64,000 nt of DNA. It comes from PXAP01 sp964421595 (lineage in GTDB: Bacteria; Bacteroidota; Bacteroidia; Bacteroidales; PUMT01). The position numbers were made by a program, and so were the translations under genes. This document shows, piece after piece, positions 30,270 through 39,854 of this stretch. The stretch's first letter is position 1, and every line of letters starts with the position of its first letter. The notes beneath the pieces were generated by a model. That model was not told the origin of the DNA. It made no database searches and saw only the letters and a program-made list of their open reading frames with translations. The stretch covers positions 164,059 through 228,058 of the forward strand of contig CAYQXY010000001.1 in assembly GCA_964421595.1 (NCBI GenBank), in the 5' to 3' direction.

Positions 30270-30489
30270 CGCCTTACTTATGAGCATTTTGGCATATTTC
30301 ACAAAAAAAATTAAACAATATGCTGATTTTTGCCGAAAATAAAGTAACCTTAAAACCTTCAAGCAAGTATAAGTACCTACAAATTCAATATTTGGAGAAT
30401 TTTTATTATTTGTGGGGAATAGTTTTTTTTATTTACTTTACCGACTACTAAAAATTTCACATAAAATAAGAGGGACTTCTCCGGCAGAT

Positions 30490-31434
30490 ATGAAAAGACT
30501 TTGCAGTTTAGTTTTTTTCACCATGTTTGTGATTTTGAGTCACGGACAACAGGATCCTCAATTCAGTCAAAGTATGTTTAATACTATGGTTTATAACCCG
30601 GGCTATGTAGGAAGCAGGAATGCAATCTGTGCAACGGCAATAAACCGTCAGCAATGGATGGGGTTGGATGGTGCACCTGTAACTTCAGTATTTACGGTTA
30701 ACTCACCCTTCAGGCTGCTCGGCGGTGATCACGGTGCAGGCGTGCATATACTCAACGATGAGCTCGGATTCGAAACAAATCTCAGTATTAATCTTTCGTA
30801 TGCCTACAGAATGAATGCAGGACCCGGGAAACTCGGAATCGGGGTTGGGTTCGGCATGATAAATTCGTCACTTGATGCTGAATGGTTTATTCCATCCGGC
30901 GATTCACATACTCCGGCGTCAGGTGATCCATCTATACCTGTGGGCAACGAAAGTGTTCTTACAATGGATTTTTCAGCGGGACTGTATTATTATACAGAAG
31001 AGCTTTACATAGGTTTTTCATCAACTCATGTTAACCAACCGGCAATTGAATACACTCAGGGAGCAAACCCATTTCTAAGCAGAAATTATTATTTGACGGC
31101 AGGTTATACATTATATCTTGAGAATCCGTCATACAGCCTTCTCCCTGCAATGTTTATTCAGTCAGACGGCGTAATGACCCAGTTAAATCTGGGTGGAATT
31201 TTTGAATATCAGAACAAAATATGGGGCGGTGCTTTTTATCGCTTCGGTTCAGCCATTGTTGGAATGGCGGGACTTGAACTGTTTAACGGGGTCAACCTTG
31301 GGTACTCATATGACTTCTCAACAACTGCGATGAGCAGTCACAGCAAGGGGACCCATGAATTCATGCTGAGGTATTGTTTTGATCTCGGACTGGACCGTAG
31401 TCCACAAAAGTACAGGAGTATAAGAATTTTATAG
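30490..31434 (+). CDS. porP: PorP/SprF family type IX secretion outer-membrane protein
   Basis: 314-residue beta-barrel protein with a cleavable signal peptide (about 1-19, ending SHGQQ). The family's opening QDPQFSQSMFNTMVYNPGYVG is clear, followed by repeated amphipathic strands and a C-terminal segment of the PorP/SprF type. It probably cooperates with the GldKLMN complex or anchors a secreted substrate at the cell surface. The frame extends to 30412, but the ATG at 30490 directly precedes the signal peptide. Direct adjacency to gldK supports the role. Confidence 0.9.
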   Translation: MKRLCSLVFFTMFVILSHGQQDPQFSQSMFNTMVYNPGYVGSRNAICATAINRQQWMGLDGAPVTSVFTVNSPFRLLGGDHGAGVHILNDELGFETNLSINLSYAYRMNAGPGKLGIGVGFGMINSSLDAEWFIPSGDSHTPASGDPSIPVGNESVLTMDFSAGLYYYTEELYIGFSSTHVNQPAIEYTQGANPFLSRNYYLTAGYTLYLENPSYSLLPAMFIQSDGVMTQLNLGGIFEYQNKIWGGAFYRFGSAIVGMAGLELFNGVNLGYSYDFSTTAMSSHSKGTHEFMLRYCFDLGLDRSPQKYRSIRIL

Positions 31435-31651
31435 CAAATACAGATCCACATCAATATAGAATCATTTTAGTTGCACATATGAAAAAAAAACAGAAATTTG
31501 CGTAACCTGAAAACGATTCGGCAGTATATATAGAGAATTAATACATAGCAGCCTTAAAGATTTTTTCTTATTGTTTACAGCATTACTAAAATTATTGTAA
31601 CCTAATCACAGCACAATACGTAATCATACTTTACAAACCATATCCAATCAG

Positions 31652-32986
31652 ATGAAAAGATTTCTTATTTTAATTACACTTTCCGCATTTATCCTTTCAG
31701 GATGCGGAAGAGCTCCAAGCGGAGAGCTCATTGGTGTCCAGGGCAGAAAAAAATGGCATGAGCCGGATCCATACGGCATGGTATTTATTCCACAGGGTAG
31801 TTTTATAATGGGACCCAGTGATGAAGATGTCATGTTTGCCCAGAATGCCTTTTCCAGAACTATGTCAGTCGATGCTTTCTGGATGGACGAGACGGAGATA
31901 ACCAATAATAAGTACCGTCAATTCGTTTATCATGTTCGCGACTCAATCATGAGAAGGTTGCTTGGTGAGCAGCTCGATGAGTTTATAATCGCTGAAGATG
32001 AATTTGGGAATGAGCTTGATCCACCCCGACTGAATTGGGATGCCCGCGTAGATACACGAAACGAGGAGATCAATGATATTCTCGATGAGATGTACTATCC
32101 GCAGGAAGAACGTTTCTGGGGCAGAAAGGAGCTTGATACAAGGAAGCTTAACTTTGAATACTTCTGGGTAGATTATGAGCAGGCCGCACGCAGGACCAAC
32201 AGGTGGAACCCTGAAACCCAGCAATACGATGGTACAGTATTTAACCAGCAGGGTGAAGAAGTGCCTATTGTTAACCGCTCATCATTTGTTCTGCGGGATG
32301 TGGTAAATGTTTACCCTGACACTCTTGTCTGGATCAGCGATTTTACCTACTCATATAATGAACCTATGGCCAATATGTACTTCTGGCATCCCTCCTATGA
32401 TGATTATCCTGTTGTGGGTGTTACCTGGAAACAGGCCGTGGCTTTCAGTATATGGAGAACCAATCATCTTAATCAGCATCTGGCGTCTCGTGGACAGGGA
32501 TTTGTTTCCAACTACAGACTTCCGCTTGAATCTGAATGGGAATATGCTGCACGTGGCGGTATACCTTTGTCAATGTATCCCTGGGGAGGGCCTTATACCC
32601 GTAACATGCAGGGATGTTTCCTTGCTAACTTCAAACCGCTGCGCGGAAACTATACTGATGATGGCTGGCTGTACGCAGCTCCGGTAGCTTCTTTCGAACC
32701 TAATGATTTCGGTCTCTATGATATGGCAGGTAATGTGGCTGAATGGACAGAGAATGCATATGACGAATCATTTTACAGTTTCGCTCATGATATGAATCCG
32801 AATTACAAATACAATGCATTGCCTGAAGATCCTCCTGCCTTGAAGAGGAAAGTTATCAGGGGCGGCTCATGGAAAGATATTGCATATTATCTGCAGGTAA
32901 GTACAAGGACATATGAGTATCAGGATACTACCAAATCGTATATCGGATTCAGAAATGTAAGAAGTTATCTTGGCGACGGAAGATAA
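31652..32986 (+). CDS. gldK: T9SS ring lipoprotein GldK/PorK
   Basis: 444-residue lipoprotein with lipobox LSGC (Cys18). The bulk is a formylglycine-generating-enzyme (SUMF1)-like fold: FIPQGSFIMGPSDEDV, WMDETEITNNKYRQFV, RLPLESEWEYAARGG, YDMAGNVAEWTEN, RGGSWKD, GFRNVR. In T9SS, GldK and GldN form the periplasmic ring under the outer membrane; GldK is not an active sulfatase-modifying enzyme. About 215 bases of non-coding DNA precede it. Confidence 0.95.
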   Translation: MKRFLILITLSAFILSGCGRAPSGELIGVQGRKKWHEPDPYGMVFIPQGSFIMGPSDEDVMFAQNAFSRTMSVDAFWMDETEITNNKYRQFVYHVRDSIMRRLLGEQLDEFIIAEDEFGNELDPPRLNWDARVDTRNEEINDILDEMYYPQEERFWGRKELDTRKLNFEYFWVDYEQAARRTNRWNPETQQYDGTVFNQQGEEVPIVNRSSFVLRDVVNVYPDTLVWISDFTYSYNEPMANMYFWHPSYDDYPVVGVTWKQAVAFSIWRTNHLNQHLASRGQGFVSNYRLPLESEWEYAARGGIPLSMYPWGGPYTRNMQGCFLANFKPLRGNYTDDGWLYAAPVASFEPNDFGLYDMAGNVAEWTENAYDESFYSFAHDMNPNYKYNALPEDPPALKRKVIRGGSWKDIAYYLQVSTRTYEYQDTTKSYIGFRNVRSYLGDGR

Positions 32987-33067
32987 ACAGATAATAAGGT
33001 ACTCCAGAAAAGCGTTTATTAAGGTATTAAAGAAAAAACATATTAATAATTTATAATATCAAGACTG

Positions 33068-34057
33068 ATGAGAATTTCAGAAATGTTACACAGCTCAGGG
33101 TGGAAAAATTTCATGGCCAAATTATATGGTATCGGTGCCTCAGTTGTTATCCTGGGTGCTTTATTTAAGATTCAGGGATGGAATGGTGCCGGTATTATGT
33201 TAACGGTCGGACTTGGTGTTGAAGCCATGATATTTTTCTTTTCTGCCTTTGAGCCACTCCATGAAGAACTTGACTGGACACTGGTATATCCTGAGCTGGC
33301 CGGGATGCATGACGATCCTGATGAGATGCAGTTGATGTCAAAGAACCGTTCAAGGCCTGTAGAAAACTATTCCGGAGGAGGCGGAGGCGGAGGAAACTAT
33401 GGAGGAGGAAACCCGGCTGCACTTGCCAAATTTGACCAGATGATTGAAAGTGCCCAAATCACACCTGATCTTTTCGAGAGACTGGGTCAGGGATTAAGGA
33501 ACCTTAATACAACCGCATCTAAATTATCGGACATTTCTGATGCTACCCTTGCCACCAACGAATATGTTTCCAATGTTAAAAATGCCGCTATATCTGTGAA
33601 TACACTAAGTAATTCAATAGAGAATTCATCACAGAACCTTAATAGCAATGTTAACATTCTGTCAGATACCTATCGCAAAAACTCAGAATTAATTGAGAAA
33701 TCGACTACACAACTTGTGGGTTCATATGATCAGCTCAAGGAGTCAATTGACTCAGAACACTCCACAATAATGGAAGGAAATAAAAATATTGGCGACAGGC
33801 TTGGCACCCTGAACAAAAATCTTTCTGCCCTTAATGCAGTATACGAACTGCAGCTTCAGAGCAATAATGAACACCTTAAAGGATCTCAATCGCTTTATAA
33901 TGACTTTAGCAAGATAACCGGCAACCTCAGATCAACTGTCGAAGAGACAGAAAAATACAAGCAGGAGATGAGTAAACTGGGCCAGAATCTTTCTGAACTG
34001 AACTCAATTTACGGCAATATGCTTTCCGCCATGAGCGTAGTAAGCAGAAAGAAGTAA
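33068..34057 (+). CDS. gldL: T9SS motor protein GldL/PorL
   Basis: 329-residue inner-membrane protein. Two transmembrane helices near residues 18-62 (VVILGALFKIQGW, GLGVEAMIFFFSAFEP) are followed by a cytoplasmic region with a glycine-rich linker (about 100-113) and a long coiled coil. GldL and GldM form the proton-driven rotary motor; the Glu in GVEAMIFFF of TM2 is the likely proton-path residue by family comparison. 81 bases after gldK. Confidence 0.95.
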   Translation: MRISEMLHSSGWKNFMAKLYGIGASVVILGALFKIQGWNGAGIMLTVGLGVEAMIFFFSAFEPLHEELDWTLVYPELAGMHDDPDEMQLMSKNRSRPVENYSGGGGGGGNYGGGNPAALAKFDQMIESAQITPDLFERLGQGLRNLNTTASKLSDISDATLATNEYVSNVKNAAISVNTLSNSIENSSQNLNSNVNILSDTYRKNSELIEKSTTQLVGSYDQLKESIDSEHSTIMEGNKNIGDRLGTLNKNLSALNAVYELQLQSNNEHLKGSQSLYNDFSKITGNLRSTVEETEKYKQEMSKLGQNLSELNSIYGNMLSAMSVVSRKK

Positions 34058-34085
34058 TAGCTAAATCTAAATTACCCCTATTATT

Positions 34086-35702
34086 ATGGCTGGCGGAAAA
34101 GAAACCCCGAGACAAAAGTTGATTGGTATGATGTATTTGGTGCTGATGGCAATGTTGGCAATAAATGTATCAGTTGATGTTTTGGATGCCTTTGTTGTAG
34201 TAGATCGAAGTTTGACAAAGACCACCGAAAACTTTTCGCAACAAAATGAAAACACCTACAGGGAGTTTGCAAAACGCTTCGTAGAAAATCCGGTTCGTGT
34301 AAGACCATGGAAGGAAAAAGCTGACGAAGTAAAACAGAGGGCAGATTCTCTGTTTAATTACATCCAGGAGCTTAAGAAGGAAATTGTTATGAGCACAGAA
34401 GGCTCTGATTCAGAAGCAATAGACGCAGAGGGAAATATTTTGGGTGACTTGATAAAATCTAAGGAAGATAAGAATGCCCCGGCGGCAATCATGCTTAAGG
34501 AAATTGATCCGGTCGCAACGCAACTCAGGCTCTCCATAGAAGAATACAAAGAATTCCTTTTGAGTATCATTGATGAAAGAGATGAAGGAGTCAGGCATTC
34601 CATCGAATCAAACCTTGACACCTCCGACCCTCCCCCTAAAGAAGGTGCAACGATAAGCTGGGAGCGAAGTCAATTTTATTACATGCCGCTGATAGCATCT
34701 GTTACGCTTATGTCAAAAATGCAGGCAGATGTAAGAAATGCCGAAGCTGATGCGATTACCTATCTAATTAATCAAATAGATGCAGGTTCATTTATGTTCA
34801 ATGCGCTTGAAGCAACTGTAATACCCCGATCAAATTATGTATTCAGGGGAAATGAATTCGAGGCAAGTGTTTTCATTGCAGCTTTTGATACAACCCAGGC
34901 CCCCGAAATACTTATTGGCCCTTACGAAACTGTGACACTGGATGACGGCACTCTTGATTACCAAATGACAGGCAGAGCTGATACTTTGTCGGTTGAGAAC
35001 GGAAAAGGAGTTTACAGGGCACGGCCCGGAACAACCGGTTACCATAACTGGGGAGGGTTAATAAGGTTAAGGGCTCCTGATGGTTCATTTATAAGCCGTC
35101 CCTTCAGAAGCGAATACCAGGTTGCAGAACCCAATCTTATTGTGTCACCAAGCAAGATGAACGTATTCTACATGGGAATTGAGAACCCTGTCGAAATATC
35201 AATCCCCGGCCTTGCAGCCGACCGGGTGACAGCCACTGTGAACAATGGCACAATCAGAAGGGGTACCGGCAGTAGTTATATAATAACCCCGAACAGACTT
35301 GGCCAGGCCAGTGTTTCTGTTACGGCAACAATAGACGGTGTAACAAGAAATATGGGATCAACCCAGTTCAGAGTCAGGTCTGTTCCTGATCCGGTAGCCA
35401 CCGTTGCCGGACGGGAAGGCGGAAACATTGGAAGGAACATTCTTCTTGCGCAGACCGGGGTTCTTGCTGAAATGAAAGACTTTGACTTTGACCTCAGCTT
35501 TACCGTGACCGGCTTTACTGTTTCATCAACAAGAGATGGCTTCCAGGTTGATGAACGTTCGACCAGCAATCGCTTTACTGATGGACAAAAAGAACTGATC
35601 AGGAGAGCAGCCCCCGGATCAAGGGTTTATATCGAAGATATTATAGCGGTTGGCCCTGCAGGGGAAAGAAGACTGCCAACTATTGGATTCAGAATAGATT
35701 AA
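34086..35702 (+). CDS. gldM: T9SS motor shaft protein GldM/PorM
   Basis: 538 residues: an N-terminal inner-membrane helix (about 10-32; KLIGMMYLVLMAMLAINV) then a large periplasmic part of a helical domain and several beta domains, ending TIGFRID. With GldL it forms the motor; its periplasmic shaft contacts GldK/GldN. Length is typical. 28 bases after gldL. Confidence 0.96.
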   Translation: MAGGKETPRQKLIGMMYLVLMAMLAINVSVDVLDAFVVVDRSLTKTTENFSQQNENTYREFAKRFVENPVRVRPWKEKADEVKQRADSLFNYIQELKKEIVMSTEGSDSEAIDAEGNILGDLIKSKEDKNAPAAIMLKEIDPVATQLRLSIEEYKEFLLSIIDERDEGVRHSIESNLDTSDPPPKEGATISWERSQFYYMPLIASVTLMSKMQADVRNAEADAITYLINQIDAGSFMFNALEATVIPRSNYVFRGNEFEASVFIAAFDTTQAPEILIGPYETVTLDDGTLDYQMTGRADTLSVENGKGVYRARPGTTGYHNWGGLIRLRAPDGSFISRPFRSEYQVAEPNLIVSPSKMNVFYMGIENPVEISIPGLAADRVTATVNNGTIRRGTGSSYIITPNRLGQASVSVTATIDGVTRNMGSTQFRVRSVPDPVATVAGREGGNIGRNILLAQTGVLAEMKDFDFDLSFTVTGFTVSSTRDGFQVDERSTSNRFTDGQKELIRRAAPGSRVYIEDIIAVGPAGERRLPTIGFRID

Positions 35703-35720
35703 CTGATAATTTAATTAGAT

Positions 35721-36578
35721 ATGAGAAAATTAGCGATAGTAATACTAACCGGAGTAATTTTAATTCTTGGCGCAGGCCAGATGAACCAGGCCCAGGATCT
35801 GACTACCGGAAGCATTTATGAGAAGGAAAATGTGCCCAACAGAAAGCCTGTACCTTTGCCACATCTTCGTGAGGCAGATATCACCTGGTCGAAAATGCTT
35901 TGGCGTATGGTTGACCTCAGAGAGAAAATAAACCAGCCATTATACTTTCCCACCGCTCCCTTCGGTGCAAGGATGAGCCTTATTGATGCACTGCTGGCTG
36001 CAGTTGAAAACGGAGAGATCAGTGTTTACACCGACGATCAGTTTAAAACCATCAAGGATGTAGAAACGGTAAAGGCTGAACTCGGCGGTGAGCCCACCAC
36101 TGAGACAGTGGTCGATGTTGATACAGGATTACCTGTAACAGTTGAGGTGCCTGGCGAAGTTCGTACTTTTGAAGTAAGGGAGTATCTGATACTCGAACAG
36201 TGGTATTTTGACAAACAGCGTTCACGATTTGATTCGAGAATAATAGGTTTGTGTCCGATAAGAGTTTCACAGCGAAAGGATGATCAGGGTAATGATACTG
36301 AAGAAACGGTTAAAAGGCAGATATTCTGGGTATATTACCCTGATGCAAGGGAAATACTTGCCCGTCATGAGATCCTTACAGGGAACAATGATCTTGCCAG
36401 TATGTCATTTGATGATATTTTCCTGCAGAGGAGGTTTTCCGGATATATTTACAGGGAATCAAACATTCATGACAACAGGGCCATACAGGATTATGCTCAT
36501 GGACGAAATGCATTGTACGAGTCTGAAAGGATAAAAAACATGATTTTCAACCTTGAACAGGATCTTTGGGAATATTAA
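35721..36578 (+). CDS. gldN: T9SS ring protein GldN/PorN
   Basis: 285-residue periplasmic protein with a signal peptide (about 1-25, ending NQAQ). The conserved region ITWSKMLWRMVDLREKINQP and the later IFWVYYPDAREILA with SFDDIFLQRRFSGYIYRE are typical. It forms the ring with GldK. Last gene of the block, 18 bases after gldM, followed by a terminator. Confidence 0.95.
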   Translation: MRKLAIVILTGVILILGAGQMNQAQDLTTGSIYEKENVPNRKPVPLPHLREADITWSKMLWRMVDLREKINQPLYFPTAPFGARMSLIDALLAAVENGEISVYTDDQFKTIKDVETVKAELGGEPTTETVVDVDTGLPVTVEVPGEVRTFEVREYLILEQWYFDKQRSRFDSRIIGLCPIRVSQRKDDQGNDTEETVKRQIFWVYYPDAREILARHEILTGNNDLASMSFDDIFLQRRFSGYIYRESNIHDNRAIQDYAHGRNALYESERIKNMIFNLEQDLWEY

Positions 36579-36593
36579 AAGTTTCTGAGATAT

Positions 36594-36625
36594 AAAAAAA
36601 ACCGGAATATATTTCCGGTTTTTTT
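36594..36625 (+). terminator. Rho-independent terminator after gldN
   Basis: A-run, CCGGAA (36602-36607), 5-base loop, TTCCGG (36613-36618), then seven T. Strong intrinsic terminator closing the T9SS block; the A-run pairs with the T-run to extend the stem. It could also serve the convergent manC transcript. Confidence 0.88.
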
Positions 36626-36749
36626 ATTGATAAGAGTTCCAGCCAGGAGCTTTATTTTGATGTATCACCTGTGATTTATTGAATAAACACAAAAAACCCA
36701 ATTTTAAATCATAAGCTGCACCCGGCGGCAAATAAGACAGCGGCTTATA

Positions 36750-37841
36750 TTAAAGAAACTCCTCCCCCTTTTCAATTTTTACATCATTAACGAACTGCTT
36801 TATGCGTTGCTCTTCTTCCTTACGGCAAACAAGCAAAACATTTCCGGATTCCACAACTATATACCCGTCAAGCCCTTGCAAGACCACTATCTTGTCATTA
36901 GGCATATTTATTATAGAATTCCTGACATCATATGCAAAGAGACTGTTCCCTGATATCATATTGCCATTGTTGTCAGTTGATGAATGTTCATAGAGAGATC
37001 CCCAGCTGCCAAGATCAGACCACCCAAAATCTGAATAGAGGACATATACATCTTCTGCCTTTTCCATTATTCCGTAATCGACGGAAATATTTTTACATGT
37101 GGCATAGATACCGGTAATGAGCTCAGATTCATCGGGGGTACCGTATGTTTCCATCCCTGATGCAAACAAGGTATCTACATCGGGCAGGAATTGACGGAAA
37201 GCATCCATAATAGTATCGAGTGACCAGATAAATATCCCGGAATTCCAGAAGAACTCTCCGCTTTCAAAAAAAACCTTTGCCAGGTCAATATCAGGTTTTT
37301 CGGTAAAAGTCTTTACTCTCCTCAAATTGTCCGGTTTACCGGAAATTTCTTTTGTAGCAGCCTGAATATAGCCATAACCGGTCTCGGGTCTGTTGGGCTT
37401 GATTCCCAGCGTCAGAAGAGCTTTTTCTGATGATGCTATTTCAAGGGCTTTCTTTATTTCACCAATAAATACATCCTGTTTTAGTATCAGGTGATCTGCC
37501 GGCGAAACTACTATAACAGCATCGGGATTGACCTTTTTAATTTTATAGTTGGCATAGGCAATGCAGGGAGCCGTATTTTTTCTCATCGGTTCAAGCAGTA
37601 CCTGTGAAGGATCGAGGCCGGGAATCTGCTCAAAAACAAAATCTTTATAATATGCGTTAGTTACGATTATTATGTTTTCATGTAGGATTATCTCCCTGAA
37701 CCTGTCATAGGTGGCCTGCAGAAGAGTTCTGCCTGTGCCCAGTATGTCAAGAAACTGTTTGGGTTTGGAGATTTTGCTTAATGGCCAGAAACGGCTGCCT
37801 ATCCCACCGGCCATTATGACGCAATAATGATTTTTGTTCAT
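36750..37841 (-). CDS. manC: Mannose-1-phosphate guanylyltransferase
   Basis: 363-residue nucleotidyltransferase making GDP-mannose. N-terminal MAGGIGSRFWPLSKISKPKQ is the GTP/Mg-binding signature; VVSPADHL, ETGYGYIQ, FTEKP and FWNSGIFIW follow. The C-terminal phosphomannose-isomerase cupin of long ManC is absent, so this is the short, monofunctional form common in Bacteroidota. It supplies GDP-sugars for surface glycans. Confidence 0.93.
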   Translation of the reverse strand: MNKNHYCVIMAGGIGSRFWPLSKISKPKQFLDILGTGRTLLQATYDRFREIILHENIIIVTNAYYKDFVFEQIPGLDPSQVLLEPMRKNTAPCIAYANYKIKKVNPDAVIVVSPADHLILKQDVFIGEIKKALEIASSEKALLTLGIKPNRPETGYGYIQAATKEISGKPDNLRRVKTFTEKPDIDLAKVFFESGEFFWNSGIFIWSLDTIMDAFRQFLPDVDTLFASGMETYGTPDESELITGIYATCKNISVDYGIMEKAEDVYVLYSDFGWSDLGSWGSLYEHSSTDNNGNMISGNSLFAYDVRNSIINMPNDKIVVLQGLDGYIVVESGNVLLVCRKEEEQRIKQFVNDVKIEKGEEFL

Positions 37842-37874
37842 ATTATTTTTTTTGTATTACATTTTAGAGTTATG

Positions 37875-37882
37875 CAAATTTA
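37875..37882 (-). promoter_or_regulatory. Probable -7 box of manC
   Basis: On the minus strand TAAATTTG, a perfect TAnnTTTG box 33 bases before the manC ATG. No good -33 TTTG at the expected spacing. Confidence 0.4.
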
Positions 37883-37973
37883 AAAAAAGCATTTCAATAA
37901 AGTTAATTTTTTTATTTCATGGCATTTGAACATGTCAATGAGATTAAAAAAGAGAATTTGACTAAATAATTAG

Positions 37974-37981
37974 TAATTTTG
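37974..37981 (+). promoter_or_regulatory. Probable -7 box of mlaE-mlaF pair
   Basis: TAATTTTG, a perfect TAnnTTTG, 26 bases before the permease ATG. The nearest upstream TTTG (37957-37960) is too close (13 bases) to be the normal -33 element. Confidence 0.4.
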
Positions 37982-38007
37982 TTTGATTTAAAAACCGGCA
38001 ATAAATA

Positions 38008-38748
38008 ATGTTATTATTAGAACACATCGGGAAATATGCATTGCTGATCAGAAGAGCATTCGCAAGACCTGAAAAGCATAAGGTGTATTACAGGCAACTT
38101 TTAAGGGAAATCCAATCGCTGGGAATAAATTCCATTGGTATAGTTGCTATCATCTCTTTTTTCATGGGAGCAGTAATTACAATTCAGACTGCCTATAATA
38201 CTGACAGCCCCCTGTTCCCCGATTATCTCATAGGACTCGCTGCCCGCGATTCAATTCTGCTTGAGTTTTCAAGCACAATAGTCGCTCTTATCCTGGCAGG
38301 CAAGGTAGGTTCGAGTATAGCATCGGAAATCGGGACCATGAAAGTCACGGAACAGATAGATGCACTTGAGATCATGGGAGTCAATTCGGCAGGATATCTT
38401 ATCCTTCCGAAAATTATTGCCTTTATATTTATTGCACCTGTTCTCTCAATGATGAGTATGATTATCGGAATCTTCGGCGGATGGATTGCCGGGGAGCTTT
38501 CTGGGGTTGTTACAACTGAAGATTATATTTATGGAATACAATATGCTTTTATACCTTTTTATGTATTTTATGCGCTCATAAAATCAGTAATATTTGCGTT
38601 CATCATTACAACAGTCTCCTCCTACCACGGTTATTACACAGAGGGTGGCGCTCTGGAAGTCGGGCGGTCAAGCACTCTTGCAGTTGTTCACAGCAGTGTT
38701 GTAATACTATTGTTTAACCTCATTCTTACCCAAATTTTGTTATCATGA
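38008..38748 (+). CDS. mlaE: MlaE-family ABC transporter permease
   Basis: 246-residue inner-membrane permease of the MlaE/TRIC type that shuttles phospholipids between inner and outer membrane. The family stretch GKVGSSIASEIGTMKVTEQIDALE (positions ~104-127) and ILPKIIAFIFIAPVL are present, with about 5-6 helices. It overlaps the ATPase gene by 4 bases (ATGA). An MCE-domain partner is expected but is not in the window. Confidence 0.92.
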   Translation: MLLLEHIGKYALLIRRAFARPEKHKVYYRQLLREIQSLGINSIGIVAIISFFMGAVITIQTAYNTDSPLFPDYLIGLAARDSILLEFSSTIVALILAGKVGSSIASEIGTMKVTEQIDALEIMGVNSAGYLILPKIIAFIFIAPVLSMMSMIIGIFGGWIAGELSGVVTTEDYIYGIQYAFIPFYVFYALIKSVIFAFIITTVSSYHGYYTEGGALEVGRSSTLAVVHSSVVILLFNLILTQILLS

Positions 38749-39494
38749 TCGAAGTAAGGAATGTGAACAAGTCTTTCAATGGTGAAGCAATACTCAAGGA
38801 TGTATCAATTACTTTCGAACAGGGAAAAACCAACCTGATTATCGGGAAAAGCGGATCGGGGAAGACCGTATTGCTCAAGTCTATTGTAGGCCTGCTGGAA
38901 CCAGATAGCGGTGATATCTTTTATCACGGGCATCACTTCACGGGAATGGATCAGAATGAGAAGAAAAAAATAAGGCAAAAGTTCGGGATGCTTTTCCAGG
39001 GATCAGCTCTTTTTGATTCACTTAGCGTGGAAGAAAATGTAAGGTTTAAACTCGATATGTTTACAAAAATGGGGAAATCAGAAAAATCCGACAGGGTTGA
39101 TTTCTGTTTAAATCGGGTAAACCTTGAAGACAAGAATAAACTTTTCCCTTCAGAATTGAGCGGGGGAATGAAAAAAAGGGTAGCCATAGCCAGGGCTATA
39201 GTTCTCAATCCGCGTTACCTTTTCTGTGATGAACCAAATTCAGGACTTGATCCGCAAACAGCCATAGTTATTGATAACCTTATTAAAGAGATAACAGAAG
39301 AGTTTGATATGACTACAATTGTGAATACGCACGATCTAAACTCTGTAATGGAAATTGGCGATAAGGTGGTTTACATTCACGAAGGAAAAAAGTGGTGGGA
39401 AGGAAGCAATATGAATATCCTCAGATCGGACAATAAAGAGCTGAATGAATTCATATATGCCACAAAACTAATGGAGCAGCTAAGGAGCACATAA
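38745..39494 (+). CDS. mlaF: MlaF-like ABC transporter ATP-binding protein
   Basis: 249-residue ATPase partner of the MlaE permease. Walker A GKSGSGKTVL, signature LSGGMKKRVAIARAI, Walker B YLFCDEPNSGLDP, and His in NTHDLNS. 'DEPNSGLDP' in place of 'DEPTSGLDP' is common for MlaF-type ATPases of this phylum. Confidence 0.92.
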   Translation: MIEVRNVNKSFNGEAILKDVSITFEQGKTNLIIGKSGSGKTVLLKSIVGLLEPDSGDIFYHGHHFTGMDQNEKKKIRQKFGMLFQGSALFDSLSVEENVRFKLDMFTKMGKSEKSDRVDFCLNRVNLEDKNKLFPSELSGGMKKRVAIARAIVLNPRYLFCDEPNSGLDPQTAIVIDNLIKEITEEFDMTTIVNTHDLNSVMEIGDKVVYIHEGKKWWEGSNMNILRSDNKELNEFIYATKLMEQLRST

Positions 39495-39854
39495 AATATA
39501 AAGCCATAACGATAAGCAGCCTCCCGTACCATTGATGTATCATTCCATTACCCCTTGCGGTTTCACCTGTTATGTTTCTCACATTCCGCCAGATATCCTT
39601 CCAGGCAGGTTCCGTTCTTTTATGCGCTAATCAATACCGGCTTGCAGATAAAACATATATTCAACAGAGCCGCTGCCACAGAATTTAATTGTCAAATATC
39701 TTTTTTACCCCGCACAGTTAATTGCATAAGTCTATCTACCAGGAAGAACCATTCCGTTTTTTCTTCACACCAATAACTTATAACCATTCGTGCCTTTCGG
39801 GCAAAGCCCCGCCGGAACATTACGAAGACAAATCACAAGTGCATTAAATATTAT
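39495..39854. other. 360-base convergent intergenic region
   Basis: Between the MlaF-like ATPase and the M28 peptidase. No convincing gene, repeat or T-tailed hairpin seen. A 73-codon plus-strand frame inside has no protein-like features. Confidence 0.6.

Noticed and set aside
39555..39776. 73-codon plus-strand frame in the mlaF-M28 gap
   Set aside because: Residue composition and lack of a start context argue for chance.
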